From Trileptium ribeirensis (Eukaryota > Nematoda > Enoplea > Enoplida > Thoracostomopsidae), in the NCBI GenBank assembly GCA_030248225.1, contig JASANE010016202.1, positions 1 through 64,000 of the forward strand: DNA of 64,000 nt. Direction: 5' to 3'. Under the pieces are notes generated by a model that did no database searches, had not been told where the DNA came from, and saw nothing but the letters and a program-made list of their open reading frames with translations. Position numbers and translations under genes: made by a program. Positions 11,140-22,730 of this stretch are shown here, piece by piece; the stretch's first letter is position 1, and the number at the start of each line of letters is the position of its first letter.

Positions 11140-13040
11140 GAACAATACGAAAGAGGCAAATGAGAGTGTTGAGAAAGAGAAACACGAAAAATGAAAAACT
11201 TGGAATACTGCAAAACCTTTGCAAACGGGAAACTTGGAAAAAGTCTAAAACATGACAAACGGGATATTTATAAAACGGAAAACTCGGGAAAAAGAAACGT
11301 AGGAAAACGGCATGCTTAGGAAAATGGAGAATTTTGGGAAACGAAAAGCTTCAGAAACGTGAAAATGTTCAGAAATGGGAAATTTGGAGGAAAACCGAAA
11401 ACAAACAGGGAAATATGAAACTATAGGAAAGAGTCTACTCGGGAAGCGAAGAAATCTGGGAACACTCTGGGAACTTTAGAAAACATGAAACTCGAGAAAC
11501 GAGAAACGTGAAATGTTGGAAAACGGGACACTTGAGAATTTGAACAAAACCAGGAACAAGAGAAACAGCTAAGTGTGGAGTAAAACCCTATTCGGGAAAC
11601 AAAAAAATTTTGAAAACTATTAAGAAATTAGAAAAGCCGAGACTCGGGAGACCTATATATGTTGGAAAATAGGAAACTTGAACAGCTGAAGAAGACTCCG
11701 GAAGTGTGAGAATATGGGAAAGGAGAAACTTGGAAAACAAAGAAACTCAAGACGCTGGAGAATACTGGAAAACAGGAAATAATGAAAAGGGGAAACTCGG
11801 TAAAAGCAAAACCGGGGAAACTTGGAAAAAGGGAATATGTTAGAAAATGGAAATTAGGAAGACAGAAGCTCGGTGGTAATCTTTTTAAACGGGTAACTCA
11901 AGAAACGGGAAATGTTGAGCGACAAGAATTTAGAAAGAAAACAAAAACTCTAGAAGTAGAAAGTGCTGGAGATCGAATAATCGGTAATATGAGAATGTTG
12001 GAAAATTCTTGAAGCTTTTAATAGGAAGCGTGAAACTCAGGAAGCTTGAAATGTTGAAAATCATGAAACTGGATAAACTGGAAAAAAACGGCAAATTCAC
12101 GAAACGGAACTAATTTGGGACACGGCAACCCTAAAAAACTGGAAACTCAAGAAACGGAAAATGTTGGGAAACGGGAAACTTGTGAAAAGGAAGAATGGGG
12201 AATGGCAAATATGGCTTCCGGGAAATAAGAAGACTCGTGAAACTTGGAAAAGGGGAAATGTTAGGAAGCGGATAACAGGAAAACGGGAAACACAGTGGCA
12301 ATCTCGCGAAACGAGTGACTCAAGAAGCAGAAAAAGGTTGGGAAACGAAAAACTCAAACGCAAAATATGTGAAACCGGTAAATGTGGGACGTATAAATAC
12401 AAAAATATTGTGACGCGAGAGTCTCACGAAATGGTAAATGCTGGAAAATACTGAAAGTGAAAAACATCGTAAACGGAAAACTCTAGAAATTTAGAAAAGG
12501 GAAAATGTTAGAAAACGGATAACCGGAAAGTGGGAAGCTAAGCGGTAACCTTGAGCAACGAGTAACTCTAGAAACTGGAAACTGTTGAGAAACGGGTACT
12601 TGAGAGGAAAAGGGAAACTCGAGAAACAGAAAAGTACGAGAAACTCGCAAGTAGATTAGGAGATGTGGGAAAATCTAGAAAATTAAGCAAACGTTGAACT
12701 TGAGTATCATGAAATGGCGTAAAACTAATAACTTAATGAATGCTGAAAAGAGCGAACTCGAGAAATGTTATATAAAAGCGGAAAACTTAAAAAACAAAAA
12801 ATGTTAGGAAACGAGAAACTCGGGAAACGAAAAACGTTGAAAATGGAAAATGTAGGAACCGCAGAAAACTTGGGAAATAAGGAAAATGTTGGGTAACGGA
12901 ACACTCGAGAAACGAAAACTTGTGAAAATCTGGAAAATTCGGAAAGCGGGAATTGAAAAAATGTTGTAACATAGAAATCTCAGGAGATGCAAGCCGAATA
13001 GCCTGGATACAGAAAAATGTGAGAAATTATGGAAAAGGGA
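11140..13040. repeat. Purine-rich degenerate tandem repeat, about 1.9 kb
   Basis: The plus strand is almost entirely built of variants of GGAAACTCGGGAAACGAGAAA, GGAAAATGTTGGAAAACGG and GAAACTTGGAAAA. Purines dominate one strand for about 1900 bp. Spacing is irregular, at about 15-20 bp per GAAAC-type unit. Open frames inside it on either strand are products of the low stop density and are not called as genes. Confidence 0.85.
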
Positions 13041-13340
13041 GTCTTGCAAAACGGGGAACTAAAAATGGCCTAGACCACACCATCCAGTTGTATACAGTAT
13101 ATACCTACTACACTATATAATGCAATCGATGGTGTACCAAACACCATCAACTTAATTATAGTCGTTAAATCTACCTATTGTTTATTACAAACGGTATACA
13201 AGGACACTATTCACAAACACATTATATAAGGCGTGTAAATAACCACATGATGTAGCTAACACCATATAAATTTTATGGTGTGGTGTACACCATACTATTA
13301 GCGACACTACACTACCTATGTATACTATCTGGAAATACAA
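13041..13340. repeat. ACACCAT/ATGGTGT motif cluster
   Basis: The heptamer ACACCAT or its complement ATGGTGT recurs near 13067, 13130, 13141, 13259, 13275 and 13284, and again near 13350. Positions 13259-13281 form a near-perfect palindrome (ACACCATA, 6-base centre, TATGGTGT). This may be a palindromic MITE. Confidence 0.4.
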
Positions 13341-14499
13341 TCACAATCACCATGGTGTCAAAGAGACGATATATTTGATGGTGGTAGAGACTCTGAGGGT
13401 GGACAAAACTTTCACATGGTGGTCCTTTATAACGTAAACGTTGTATTAGCTTTTGTTCGATAAGTAAAATCTCCACAAATTTCACATCTATTGTTGTACG
13501 CAATATTACTTTGATACAGGTGTTAATGGGGGTTGGCGGCTAAGGATCGGACTACCCGTCAGGCCAAGATTACCTCTGGAAGGCTGCTTTCATCCCCCTA
13601 GCCGCGTTATATAAATCACTGAATGCGTAGGTATTTACAGTGATTACCTTGCGTGAGGGTTGCAGGGTGAGCACCCCTTTCCTAATAACCACATCTACCC
13701 GCTTCTAAAGGAACCACACTTGCCTTGCTACCACCGAATACTCACAGTAGCCGTGATTAGAGAGATATTACTAAAGAAGTGGATTTGCTTTTAGGCATGA
13801 CTAAAATAAGCGGAAGCGCTACTACATAATCAGAAATGCATGGGGTCGCAGATCTCAACTGGGGTCAGCCGGCCGGAGCGGCTTGGATAGCTGCGAAGCT
13901 TTCTGCGTTGGTGGAGCGGTGCCTTAGGCCCTTAAGAGAGCAGTGGTACGGCGCCTTTGGCGCAATGAATGTGCATCACTCAGCACGCCTGCGGCGTCGC
14001 TAAGCTCGGTTGGCTGACGAGTCGGAGTGTTTGGCGCTTTGGGTTGCCGACAGAGGTCCTATGCCTCAGGGAGTAACACCATCTATGGACATGTATGTAT
14101 GCAATACAGAAGGTAGCGCGGTGTGCGGGTGTAATAATGCGCACAGCCGAATGTGTCAAAACATCACGGAAACTAATTGGGATGCAGAGACGTTTTAAAC
14201 ACAAAAAACAATAATAGGGTTTCTTTTTATTCAGGTCACTGTTCTGTTCACTCTTTAAAACATACACGAACGTCTGCATCACATAACTATATTTCGAAAA
14301 TATGTAAATATGACTCCTTATAGTTAAGCCGGCTTCAAAGTTTTAATGATCCAAATATAATTGTTTATAAACACTTGCTTTACATATTTGTTAGGGAATC
14401 GGGATTGGATATTTACCAAAAACAAAAAGTATATAAACCAGACGTTTTAGCGTGTAAACCAATAAAGTGTTTTTCAGTATCATGAAAATGACTACCAAA
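13341..14499. other. No gene recognised
   Basis: A mixed-composition stretch. The part 13520-14110 is noticeably GC-richer than its surroundings and contains imperfect inverted segments (GGCGGCTAAGG near 13536 and CCCCTAGCCGC near 13595). No domain or RNA family was recognised, and the short open frames lack support. Confidence 0.3.
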
Positions 14500-14951
14500 T
14501 AAATACGCTCCTATGACTAACGCCCTCTATTAACAAAAGATATGTAAGTATTAATATTTGCTGTTTTATAAGCGAAAATGTGATCAAATAATCAAATTTT
14601 TATTCAACGATATTGAGCTTCAGTCAGTCGGCCATCGGTTAATCTTCAGAAGGCTCGTCCAGTTTATCACATTGATTCAACAGTTAAACGTAATGTACTT
14701 ACAAAATAAGATCAGTCTTCTGTGGTTTCTTCGTCCATTGATCCAGCATAGATAACGGCTTGACAGCTTAACGCCCAATAATGAAGTGAACTGTGACTGA
14801 CGAACTGACTTCACAAATGAAAGATCATCAGTTTATATATTGTCCGAGACTCGTCCAGATCTGATGCAAATCAGATGTAAAACGTATGCAAATCAGATGT
14901 AACACGTATGCTAATATCTCGCCATTGTTTACTCGACGTGTTCATATTACA
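14500..14951 (-). repeat. Probable 3' LTR of the gypsy element
   Basis: The element-strand sequence begins TGTAATATGAACACG directly after the polypurine tract, as LTRs begin with TG. Inside it are a TATATA-like segment (around 14836) and an AATAAA signal (around 14595). The 3' limit is uncertain because no second LTR is available for comparison. Confidence 0.5.
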
Positions 14952-14962
14952 GAACCCCCTTC
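14952..14962 (-). other. Polypurine tract
   Basis: AAGGGGGTTC on the element strand immediately precedes the TG that starts the LTR, the usual primer position for plus-strand synthesis. Confidence 0.5.
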
Positions 14963-15183
14963 GTATTAAGCGGAGCGCCGACGTCCGGCACGAGTGTCCA
15001 GGGCAAACCGCACCATCTTCTTTGTGGGAGTCGTGAGAGCCGAAAAACCGTCGACATGGCGATGAGCAAGGTCCATCGCCCGACGAAGGTCGCGACGTTT
15101 GATCGGTCGCTTTGCTTGTTCGAATGACCGCATGGTGGAGCGAGGGACGTACGCCAGTCGATTTGTCCCAAAAAACTAGACCG

Positions 15184-17934
15184 CTACGGCGTTAGGCGGC
15201 CTTCGACGGTCCGCGAGCTCGGTGTCATCGGGCCAGTGTGGCCAGTTCGGGAACTTCGCGAGGATGACGTCGCCGATTGCGGGTCGTTGAATTGCGATGT
15301 CATGGCGAGGTTGTGGAGCGGTGGTTTTGCATCTGTGGCGTCGTCGTGGATGAAAGCCGGCTTGACCCGATCGAGGCTGATCGTGTACTCAGTACCTCCA
15401 ATCTTCACGACCATGACTTTGTCGTTACGGCTCTTGACTTCGAACGGCCCGCGGAAGCGTGGCTGTAGAGCGCCTTTGACCGCATCGTCCCGTACCCACA
15501 CGTGAGTGGCGGTGAGAAGATCCTTCGGGACGTGCCATGGGGTTAAATGTCGACGATCGGTAGCGTTGAGGCGGCTGATGGTAGTCTGCAGTATTCGCAC
15601 GAACTCGGAAACGCCCGTGTCGTTAGACGTGCACGTTGTTGCGAAGTAGCAATGAGGTAAGTCAATGTTCGCGCCAAAAACGATCTGACACGGCGTGAAA
15701 CCCTTGTCGTTGAGCGCCGACCGGATGCCGAGCAGGACCAGTGGTAGCGATTGCGTCCAGGTCCTGTTGCGATGGGCGCGAAGACCGGTCTTGAGCGTCC
15801 GGTGAAAACGTTCGACCGCGCCGTTACATGCCGGATGATAGGCAGTGGTGCGCCGACGCTCGATTCCAAGCTATTCCATGAGTGTTGACCAGAGTGCGGA
15901 CTCGAATTGTGCACCGCGGTCGGAGATGATGACGCGTGGAACGCCGAAGCGACTGACCCAGCCGGAGATGAGGGCGGATGCGACAGAGTCGGTGGTGATG
16001 TCCGGGACCGGGATGGCTTCGGGCCACCGGGTAAACCGATCGATCACCGTGACGAGGTATCGATTGCCGAGGGATGGTGGGAACGGCCCGACGATGTCGA
16101 TATGGATCGTGTGGAACCGCCCTGGCGTCGGAATTGTTTTGACCGGAGTCTTCGTGTGGCGACTGACCTTGTTCCTTTGACACTCGAGGCATTCGCGGCA
16201 CCATTGTTTGACCTCGCGGTTCATGCCAGGCCAAACGTAGCTGCTGGCGACTTGGTTGAGGGTTGCCCGGGAACCCGCGTGGCTGAGGTTGTGCGCGGCG
16301 TCAAAGATTTTTCGTTGCATGCTGGACGGGACGTAAGGTCGGAGTTGCATCCTTGAAGCATCGCAATGAATTGTCCCACCGTTGACCGTCAGCTGGTTGA
16401 TGGGTAGGGTCGTACCTTCGAGAAAACGCATAAGGTCGTCGTCGGCTGCTTGGGCTGCCGACAGTTCGTCGTCGAACGTGGCGGTGATAGCGCACACTGG
16501 ACGGGATAGGGCGTCTGCCACGACAGTGTCGGCGCCTGCAACGTGCTCGATGTCGCAATCGAACTCTGTGATGAAGGACAACCATCGAGACTGCTGTGCG
16601 GAAGGATTCGCCATCGAGAGAGCGTTGACGATTGGCTTGTGGTCGGTGCGCACGGTGAAATCGGAGCCGAGAAGCCAAGGGAAGTGCTTCAGGGCTTTGT
16701 AGATTGCCAGAGGCTCCCGGTCGAACGCGGATTTGCGGGATTCCAGCGGTGTCCGAGTAGAACGCTAACGGCTCCGCGTTGCCATCGACCACTTGGTTGA
16801 GGACAGCGCCCATGGCGGCGCCGGACGCATCGGTAACGAGTCGAAGTCGACCTGCGGGGTTGGGGAACGAGAGCTTCACCGCGGCAGCAACGGCCGATTT
16901 GAGTGCATCGAATGCTTGGCGGCTGTCGTCCGACCAGGTTAAACTAAAGTTGCCTTTATCAGCTTTACCCCGTATCAGGTCGGTGAGAGGAGCGGCGATC
17001 CTTGAAAATCCCGGAACGAATCGGTGGTACAATCGGCCATACCCAGGAAACCGCGTAGGAGCTTCGTTGTTTCCGGGCACGGATAGTCGAGGATGACCTT
17101 GACCTTGGACGGTATGGGCCGGACGCCGTTTGGATCGACCTCAACACCGACTGGGGCTGAATAAAACGCACTTGTCCGGGCGAAGGCGGAGACCATGGTT
17201 TGTTGAGGCTGATGAGGACCGTCTTGAGGTGCTGCAGATGCTCGTCGTTTGAGCGGCTGGCCACCAGGATGTCGTCCAGATACACCTTGACAAACGGTAA
17301 TTTACCCAGGACCGAGTCCATAAACCGCTGGAAGGTTTGAGCGGCGTTGGGAAAACCGAAAAATATCCGCCTGAACAGGAACAGGCCGAACGGAGTTGTG
17401 ACGGCCGTCTTAGGTTGGTCCTGAACCGCCACAGGAATCTGCGTATAGGCGCAGACGAGGTCCAGCTTCGAGAAGACAGTCGCCCCGTGAAAATCGCCGG
17501 AGAGGTCCGTGAGGTTGGGCATCGGGTAACTATCGGGAACAGTTTGACGGTTGAGCTTCCGGTAGTCCCCGGTCGGGCGGTAGGGAGTCTTGGTGTCCGC
17601 CTTTGGGGCCATGTGTAAAGGTGACGCGTAAAGGACTCACCACGATAAACGATGCTTTGCTGCTCCCACTCGGAGAAAACCCGATTTGCAATCGCCAGCT
17701 TTTGTCCATCAAAGCGGCGCGGGCGGTCGAAGCACGGCGGTCCCGTGGTAACGCTGTGGTGTTCGATGCCGTGGAGAGCCGGCGAGACGGCATCGATCGG
17801 CTCAAAGATGCTCGGGAATCCGCGGAGGAGCTGCGTGATCCTGGTTGTCACAGCTGGTATTTCGACTCGAACGCCCGATGGTATCGATTCGGGCTTCGTG
17901 GTTGTCGCGCAACAGGCCGCAGGAGGCTGTTTTG
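15184..17934 (-). pseudogene. Ty3/gypsy pol, multiple frameshifts and a stop
   Basis: Blocks in order: HGIEHHSVTTGPP (about 17775), reverse transcriptase with QIPVAVQDQPKTAVTTPFG and the active site VYLDDILVAS (YLDD at 17271-17282), the connection region, RNase H with LVTDASGAAMGAV, and integrase. The integrase shows the HHCC zinc finger (CRECLECQ), IHIDIVGPF and IISDRGAQF. An in-frame stop near 15871 separates these from the later GAVERFHRTLK block with the third acidic residue. At least four frameshifts (near 17630, 17205, 17040 and 16740) break the frame, so no functional polyprotein is possible. The final segment (about 15600-15184) is the integrase C-terminal domain, including GPFEVKSRNDKVMVV. 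Confidence 0.9.
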
Positions 17935-17962
17935 TTGAAAAGATCCACGAGTGATCATACAT

Positions 17963-18033
17963 TGGACCAGCCGGGATTCGAACCCGGAACTCTAGCTTGC
18001 AAGACTAGCGCGCTACCATTACACCACAGGCCC
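17963..18033 (-). tRNA. tRNA-Ala (UGC), copy 1
   Basis: A 71-base cloverleaf folds. The acceptor stem is GGGCCTG against CTGGTCC with A73, and includes the G3:U70 pair that identifies alanine tRNAs. The D arm is GTGT/GCGC. The anticodon stem is CTAGT/GCTAG around the loop CTTGCAA (anticodon TGC), the variable loop has four bases, and the T arm is CCGGG-TTCGAAT-CCCGG. One U6-U67 mismatch lies in the acceptor stem. No intron is present. Confidence 0.92.
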
Positions 18034-18214
18034 CAATCACAGCGTGTTCAGCTACGCTATATATTCTAGCGTAGTGAGATGCTACATAACTCCCCTGCGG
18101 AGTCGCGGAGCGAGCGTTCGTTGCGTGCGTGAGGGCTCTAGCTGTGTGAAGAAACTCCGTGCAGGGGATCACGTCGGGTTCACCATTTGAAAAGATCAGC
18201 GAGTGACCATACAT

Positions 18215-18285
18215 TGGACCAGCCGGGATTCGAACCCGGAACTCTAGCTTGCAAGACTAGCGCGCTACCATTACACCACAGGCCC
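18215..18285 (-). tRNA. tRNA-Ala (UGC), copy 2
   Basis: This copy is identical in sequence to the one exactly 252 bp to the left, including the G3:U70 pair, the TGC anticodon and the same U6-U67 mismatch. It lies on the same strand. Confidence 0.92.
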
Positions 18286-18344
18286 CAATCACAGCGTGTT
18301 CAGCTACGCTATATATTCTAGCGTAGTGAGATGCTACAGATATA

Positions 18345-20408
18345 TACATGTCCCAGCCCGACTAGTCAAACATACTCTTCTAGGTAGGCGGTGCGCTTTA
18401 TTTTGCGAATGTCGGGATCGACTATGCCAAAACATTACCAGCCAGATTTGACTGCGTGACAAAATACGGCCCTAGCTGCACACATCTTTAAAGGGAAATG
18501 ATTCATTATAAAACATTATACGGGAATTTTCCTTATATAATAAAACCAAAATTTTCCAGCTCAAATGTAAAACTATCACAAATCAGTTACTTAATGCTTT
18601 TGAAGTATCGTTAATAGGGCAATTTTTTGTCACTTAAAGTTTTGCATGCGTTGCCCAAAACACCAATTTTATGTTTTTTTACGTGTCGACAGATGTCTCG
18701 TATGCCGAAAAAGCGTTCGCAAATCGCTAATGATAGAAGGAATGGTACTGGGCGCTCCATAACATTACTTATGCATAAAGAGGCTTAGATCGAGTCAAAG
18801 TTCATACAGTTTTGGTATTGGCATACTGAACATACACTCTATATCGAATCACATTAATCAAGCTAAACAGTAAAACAACATCAAAGTGATATTGAGAGAG
18901 TGAATAGTGGCATGACATTAAAACTTGTGCGCAGGCGTCAATGTGAGCTTCCCTGGAATTCGTCATCAATCGTGCCAGATACTGGACACGTGCGCAACCG
19001 ATCTTGCTGCGTCCTCACACACCTCGTGAAGTGCACCTGCTGCCTGCTAAGACCCATAACTTCTTAGGTCTGAACGAGAATGGTGATCTATCAGTGCAAT
19101 TCGCTAAAAAATTGGTCCACCCTTGAGGTTGTGATAGCCGGATTGTTGTGATAGATATGTACATTGTGTTTGGAAGTTAGGCCATGGAACCGCATCCGGA
19201 TATTATTAGACTAGAAATATTAAAATTCAATTGACGACGGGAGTTGAACACGCATGCGCTTTTCAAGATTGTTTAATCACTTGAAAAATCATAAAGGCTG
19301 CTGCAGCAGTTGTTTAATTTACTCAAAAGTTACGCAGAAGCAGAGGTACCTAGTGTAAACCCAACGCTAAATATACATTAATCTTTGTCACAAAAACAAA
19401 GTTAAAAATCTACCTTATATTGAGCAGTTATTATGCGTCAATTTAAAAATTTTAAGTTTAATTCATTTAAATTTTAGGCTCAATTTGTATATATTAAACT
19501 TTATGTCTTCAATTTTACGCTGAAAAATTAGTATTGTCATGCTAAAAAAGTACCATGAATTTCTACTTTTGAATATTTAGTAAAGCTCAAGAAGTGCAAG
19601 ATATTTTGAGATAAAATTATGCTTAAAATAGCACAATATTGCTAAATATTATGAATAAGCATTACGAAGCTTAAACATGATTACAAATTAATTACTGATT
19701 AAATTAATTGTTACAGATTACATATAGCATAACAATTTCGAATTTATATACTTGAGATTCTTTATGGGTTGTGGGCACAGCCCAATAAATTTGCATTGAA
19801 CGGATTTGCTTAAACGAACGTTTCATATGAATGCTAGAAAGCTGTAAAATATGTCCCATCAGGAGCAGACCATATGCCCTACAGGACGCCAGCTTTGTGT
19901 AAGACCGCCATTTGGCTCGTTGGTTACGCTGAACATACTGGTAAATTTTGCTCAGTTTTGCAAATTTCTGATTTTGTTTTATACATGTGCAATAAATTTC
20001 TATGCATTTAATACATCATGATGGTTGATAATTCATAGGTACATAAGGTCAAGCAGGAAGTAAGACAATGGAGGATGGGGTTGGAGTAAATTTTCGAAAT
20101 TTTTAAAAACTACTCAAAAGTTTTCCCAAAATTTGCTAAAAAAACTTCCACGATTTTCCGTATTTTTCTAATTTTAGCTAAAATTTTGCTAATTTCCTAA
20201 ATTTTTTACCCAAATTTTCAAGTTTCCGCTACGGGAGGGTGGACGAGGTGCTTAAAAGGATTGAGAGTAAACATGGCTTGAGCTGGGTCCGAGCATTAGG
20301 GGCTAACCCGTCCACCCCGACGATCAGCTATGATTTATATATGTAACCCGGAGGTTCAATGTAAGTTATAGGAGCGTGAGTTATATATGCTATGTCATTC
20401 TCGATATA
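18345..20408. other. No gene recognised
   Basis: AT-rich sequence without a supported exon, RNA gene or element end. The part 20080-20230 is a degenerate AAATTTT-rich stretch like those at 41600-41720 and 42480-42620. Confidence 0.3.
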
Positions 20409-20416
20409 GTTACAGC

Positions 20417-21816
20417 TAGGGATGTGGAGCGGAGCGCTTCGGAGCGCTCCGCTCCACGCTCCGGGGGGTGGGGCGGAGCGGAGCGGAGCGCTATGACTAA
20501 ATCGGAGCGCGCTTCGGTTGAAAACGGAGCGCTCCAGAGCGCGGAGCGCTCCGCTCGAAAGTGGAGCGCTCCGCATGAAAGTGGAGCGCTCCACTAATTT
20601 GGTGCGCTCCGGCTCAAAATTCAACGATTTTGAGATGCCAACAACCTTTTTGTTGTTTTTAAGTTAAATAGATGTTTTATACGTAAGCTAGCTCATAACT
20701 TTATGAAACCAAAAACTGTCCACCTGAGATACTTGCCGGCCGACACACACAAATGCATTGCGTACCTAACATACAATTATTATGAGCAGCTATATATAGG
20801 TAATAACTAAAATGAATTTAAAAAAGCAAGAAAAATGCTATTATATATTACATAAATAATTGTTGTATTTTGTTAGTAAACATGCGTTCATATTAACCTA
20901 TCTACAGAGTTGGTGCTGTAATCAGTTATTTTTTACTAAGAAATTGATCACAATGTTTTTCGTTTGTTTGGTTGTGCATGTGCTAAGTATAATTCGGTAT
21001 AAATTTATGTGTTTGATAGCTGGCGCCAGAGGTCTCATCGGGTCTGAATTACCGGACCCGACCCGACTTACAAGTTTTTGTTTCCTTGGGCCCATATGAG
21101 CTGAGGTGGTGCGAAGATTCTCAGGGGATGGGGGGACTAGTTGCCTCCATATTTTTGGGTGGGGGACGTAAAGGGTTCTGTCCCCATCCCCCACTTCTTA
21201 TAAAAAGATGCAGAATATCTAAAGTAATGCAAATGTTTGTTCAAAACTATGCATGTTCGCGTCCTAACAAAGAATATAATCTTATGGTCAGACCAGAACC
21301 GTGGCTAGGGATGTGAGTGCCCCCACTCCTAAACTGATGTGATAGGTGTACTAGCACGTATATGAAAAGTTAGATCATTGAGCATAGTAAAATGTTCTAC
21401 TGACGATAGTTTCCGCACAGAAACTTTACTGCTGAAACAAAATCTATCAGATCAAGGATTCCGTCACGCATTTATATTAGACACTAGACCATACTTAAGG
21501 TGGTCACATTATGCGTTGCATTCCATTAGGTATATTGGTGGTACATATTGATACATTGGTACAATGAACAAATACAATGCTTGGTGCGTCCATCAAACAT
21601 TATCCTTCGTATCTGTATGAAAATAAGAAATAGCTAAATGTTGTAAAGCTTTAGCCTACCGGCTAGGGCTTAATATGGTTACGTATCGTATAATGAGGTT
21701 ACAAGTCTAATTCGTACAGTATATTTCGGAGCGGAGCGGAACGGGGCGCTCCGCATTTTGAGTGGAGCGGAGCGCCCATGAAAATCCGGAGCGCTCCGCT
21801 CCGCTCCACATCACTA
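20417..21816. mobile_element. hAT-type nonautonomous element, 1.4 kb
   Basis: The ends are TAGGGATGTGGAGCGGAGCG and, on the other strand, TAGTGATGTGGAGCGGAGCG. The 8-bp target duplication GTTACAGC lies at 20409-20416 and 21817-21824, diagnostic of the hAT superfamily. Both ends are packed with GGAGCGCTCCGCTCC palindromic motifs (20425-20620 and 21725-21808). No transposase is encoded in the AT-rich interior, so it depends on a helper. Confidence 0.9.
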
Positions 21817-21951
21817 GTTACAGCATTAGCTGTAACCTAAGATCCATATTCAATATAAGGCTTAGACCAAGACTAAGTCGAAGAGCAGCCGTATCTAGAA
21901 ATTTCCCCTTAACTTGTTCTTTTTGAACCACATGCGTTCCATAAAGGTGAC

Positions 21952-22167
21952 GGCCCATGCGAACTTTAGGGGGCGGACGTTATAACGTTAGAAAAAGAAC
22001 CGCTTAGAGCGGGGCGTTCGGGGTGCGGCAGCCCCCCGACTTAGCCTTAGGCTTAGTACATGACACATATAGGGACCTTAGCTCAGGCTAAGACTAAGGC
22101 TTAGGCTTAGTATATCGAGAACGGCATGGCATGCATTATCCTTCTGCCCCTAAAGTTCACATGGGCC
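21952..22167. mobile_element. TTAGGC-bearing MITE
   Basis: A 216-bp element bounded by inverted repeats (GGCCCATGCGAACTTTAGGG on the left and GGCCCATGTGAACTTTAGGG from the other strand). The interior has GACTTAGCCTTAGGCTTAG and CTAAGGCTTAGGCTTAG runs. Relatives lie at about 22590-22730, 45340-45515 and 50237-50442. Confidence 0.6.
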
Positions 22168-22589
22168 AACGTGACAATGGCTAGCCAGATGGTGCATGAA
22201 TCATGCGTGTTTATCTATAATGAATAAACAATATTGATCCAATCCATGTAGTATATATAAAGGTTAAAGCGCGAATCACATTATGTAGCATTTTGATAAC
22301 GTTAAGCACGAACATGTCATAAAAGGTTCCACAGGAATACAATTAATAGGACTTCTAAGGACAACCTTGTAACCTGCGCATTTAAATATTTACTTGATAG
22401 GTAACCCCACCCCCCGTGCTACCTTTTTACGTCAGCGAAGGCTGTCCAGTATATGTAGGTTGGCTTTACGGCAGTGGCAGTTTTGCGTTTTCTTCCTCAT
22501 TACGCCATCGCAGAGCAAATTTCTTTAAGAGAAGGGGCACAATAACTGAATCAACACAGTTACATACCGTAGGATGAGAAGGAGGGAAG

Positions 22590-22730
22590 GCAGCGCCTGA
22601 CTTAGGCGTAGTATATGCCTCATATAGAGACCACAGCTTAGGCTAAGGCTTGGGCTTAGTATATCGAGAATGGCATCGAATGCATTTCACCTCCGCCCTT
22701 AAACGTTACAACGGACCCATGTAGTATACA
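22590..22730. mobile_element. TTAGGC-bearing MITE, partial copy
   Basis: It contains GACTTAGGCGTAGTATATG, CTTAGGCTAAGGCTTGGGC and TTAGTATATCGAGAATGGC, as in the copy at 21952. The end is degraded (CCGCCCTTAAACGTTACAAC). Confidence 0.5.

Larger units (their letters stand above)
14500..17934 (-). mobile_element. 5'-truncated, decayed Ty3/gypsy LTR retrotransposon
   Basis: On the minus strand a pol region (reverse transcriptase, RNase H, integrase) is followed by a polypurine tract and the start of a 3' LTR at 14951. Gag, protease and the 5' LTR are absent: the pol sequence stops at about 17934, within 30 bp of a tRNA-Ala gene. The pol region is clearly GC-richer than the AT-rich surroundings. 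The reverse transcriptase wording resembles the CsRn1/Kabuki group of Metaviridae (inference). The lower boundary is approximate because the LTR end was not identified. Confidence 0.85.
17934..18340. repeat. Tandem duplication carrying the tRNA-Ala genes
   Basis: The segment from GAAAAGATC to GAGATGCTACA is present twice, at about 17936-18092 and 18189-18344, with the tRNA and about 50 bp of 5' flank conserved. About 96 bp of GC-rich unrelated sequence separates them. The truncated gypsy element abuts the first copy. Confidence 0.85.

Noticed and set aside
11782..12454. Apparent genes of 76-101 codons in the purine-rich block
   Set aside because: The purine-rich strand has few stops by composition; the peptides are low complexity and run on both strands.
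15236..17954. Plus-strand open frames opposite the gypsy pol
   Set aside because: They are antisense shadows in GC-rich sequence; the minus strand holds the recognisable reverse transcriptase and integrase motifs.
21952..22167. Interstitial telomere
   Set aside because: TTAGGC-like runs are short and imperfect and lie within a bounded inverted-repeat element found several times.
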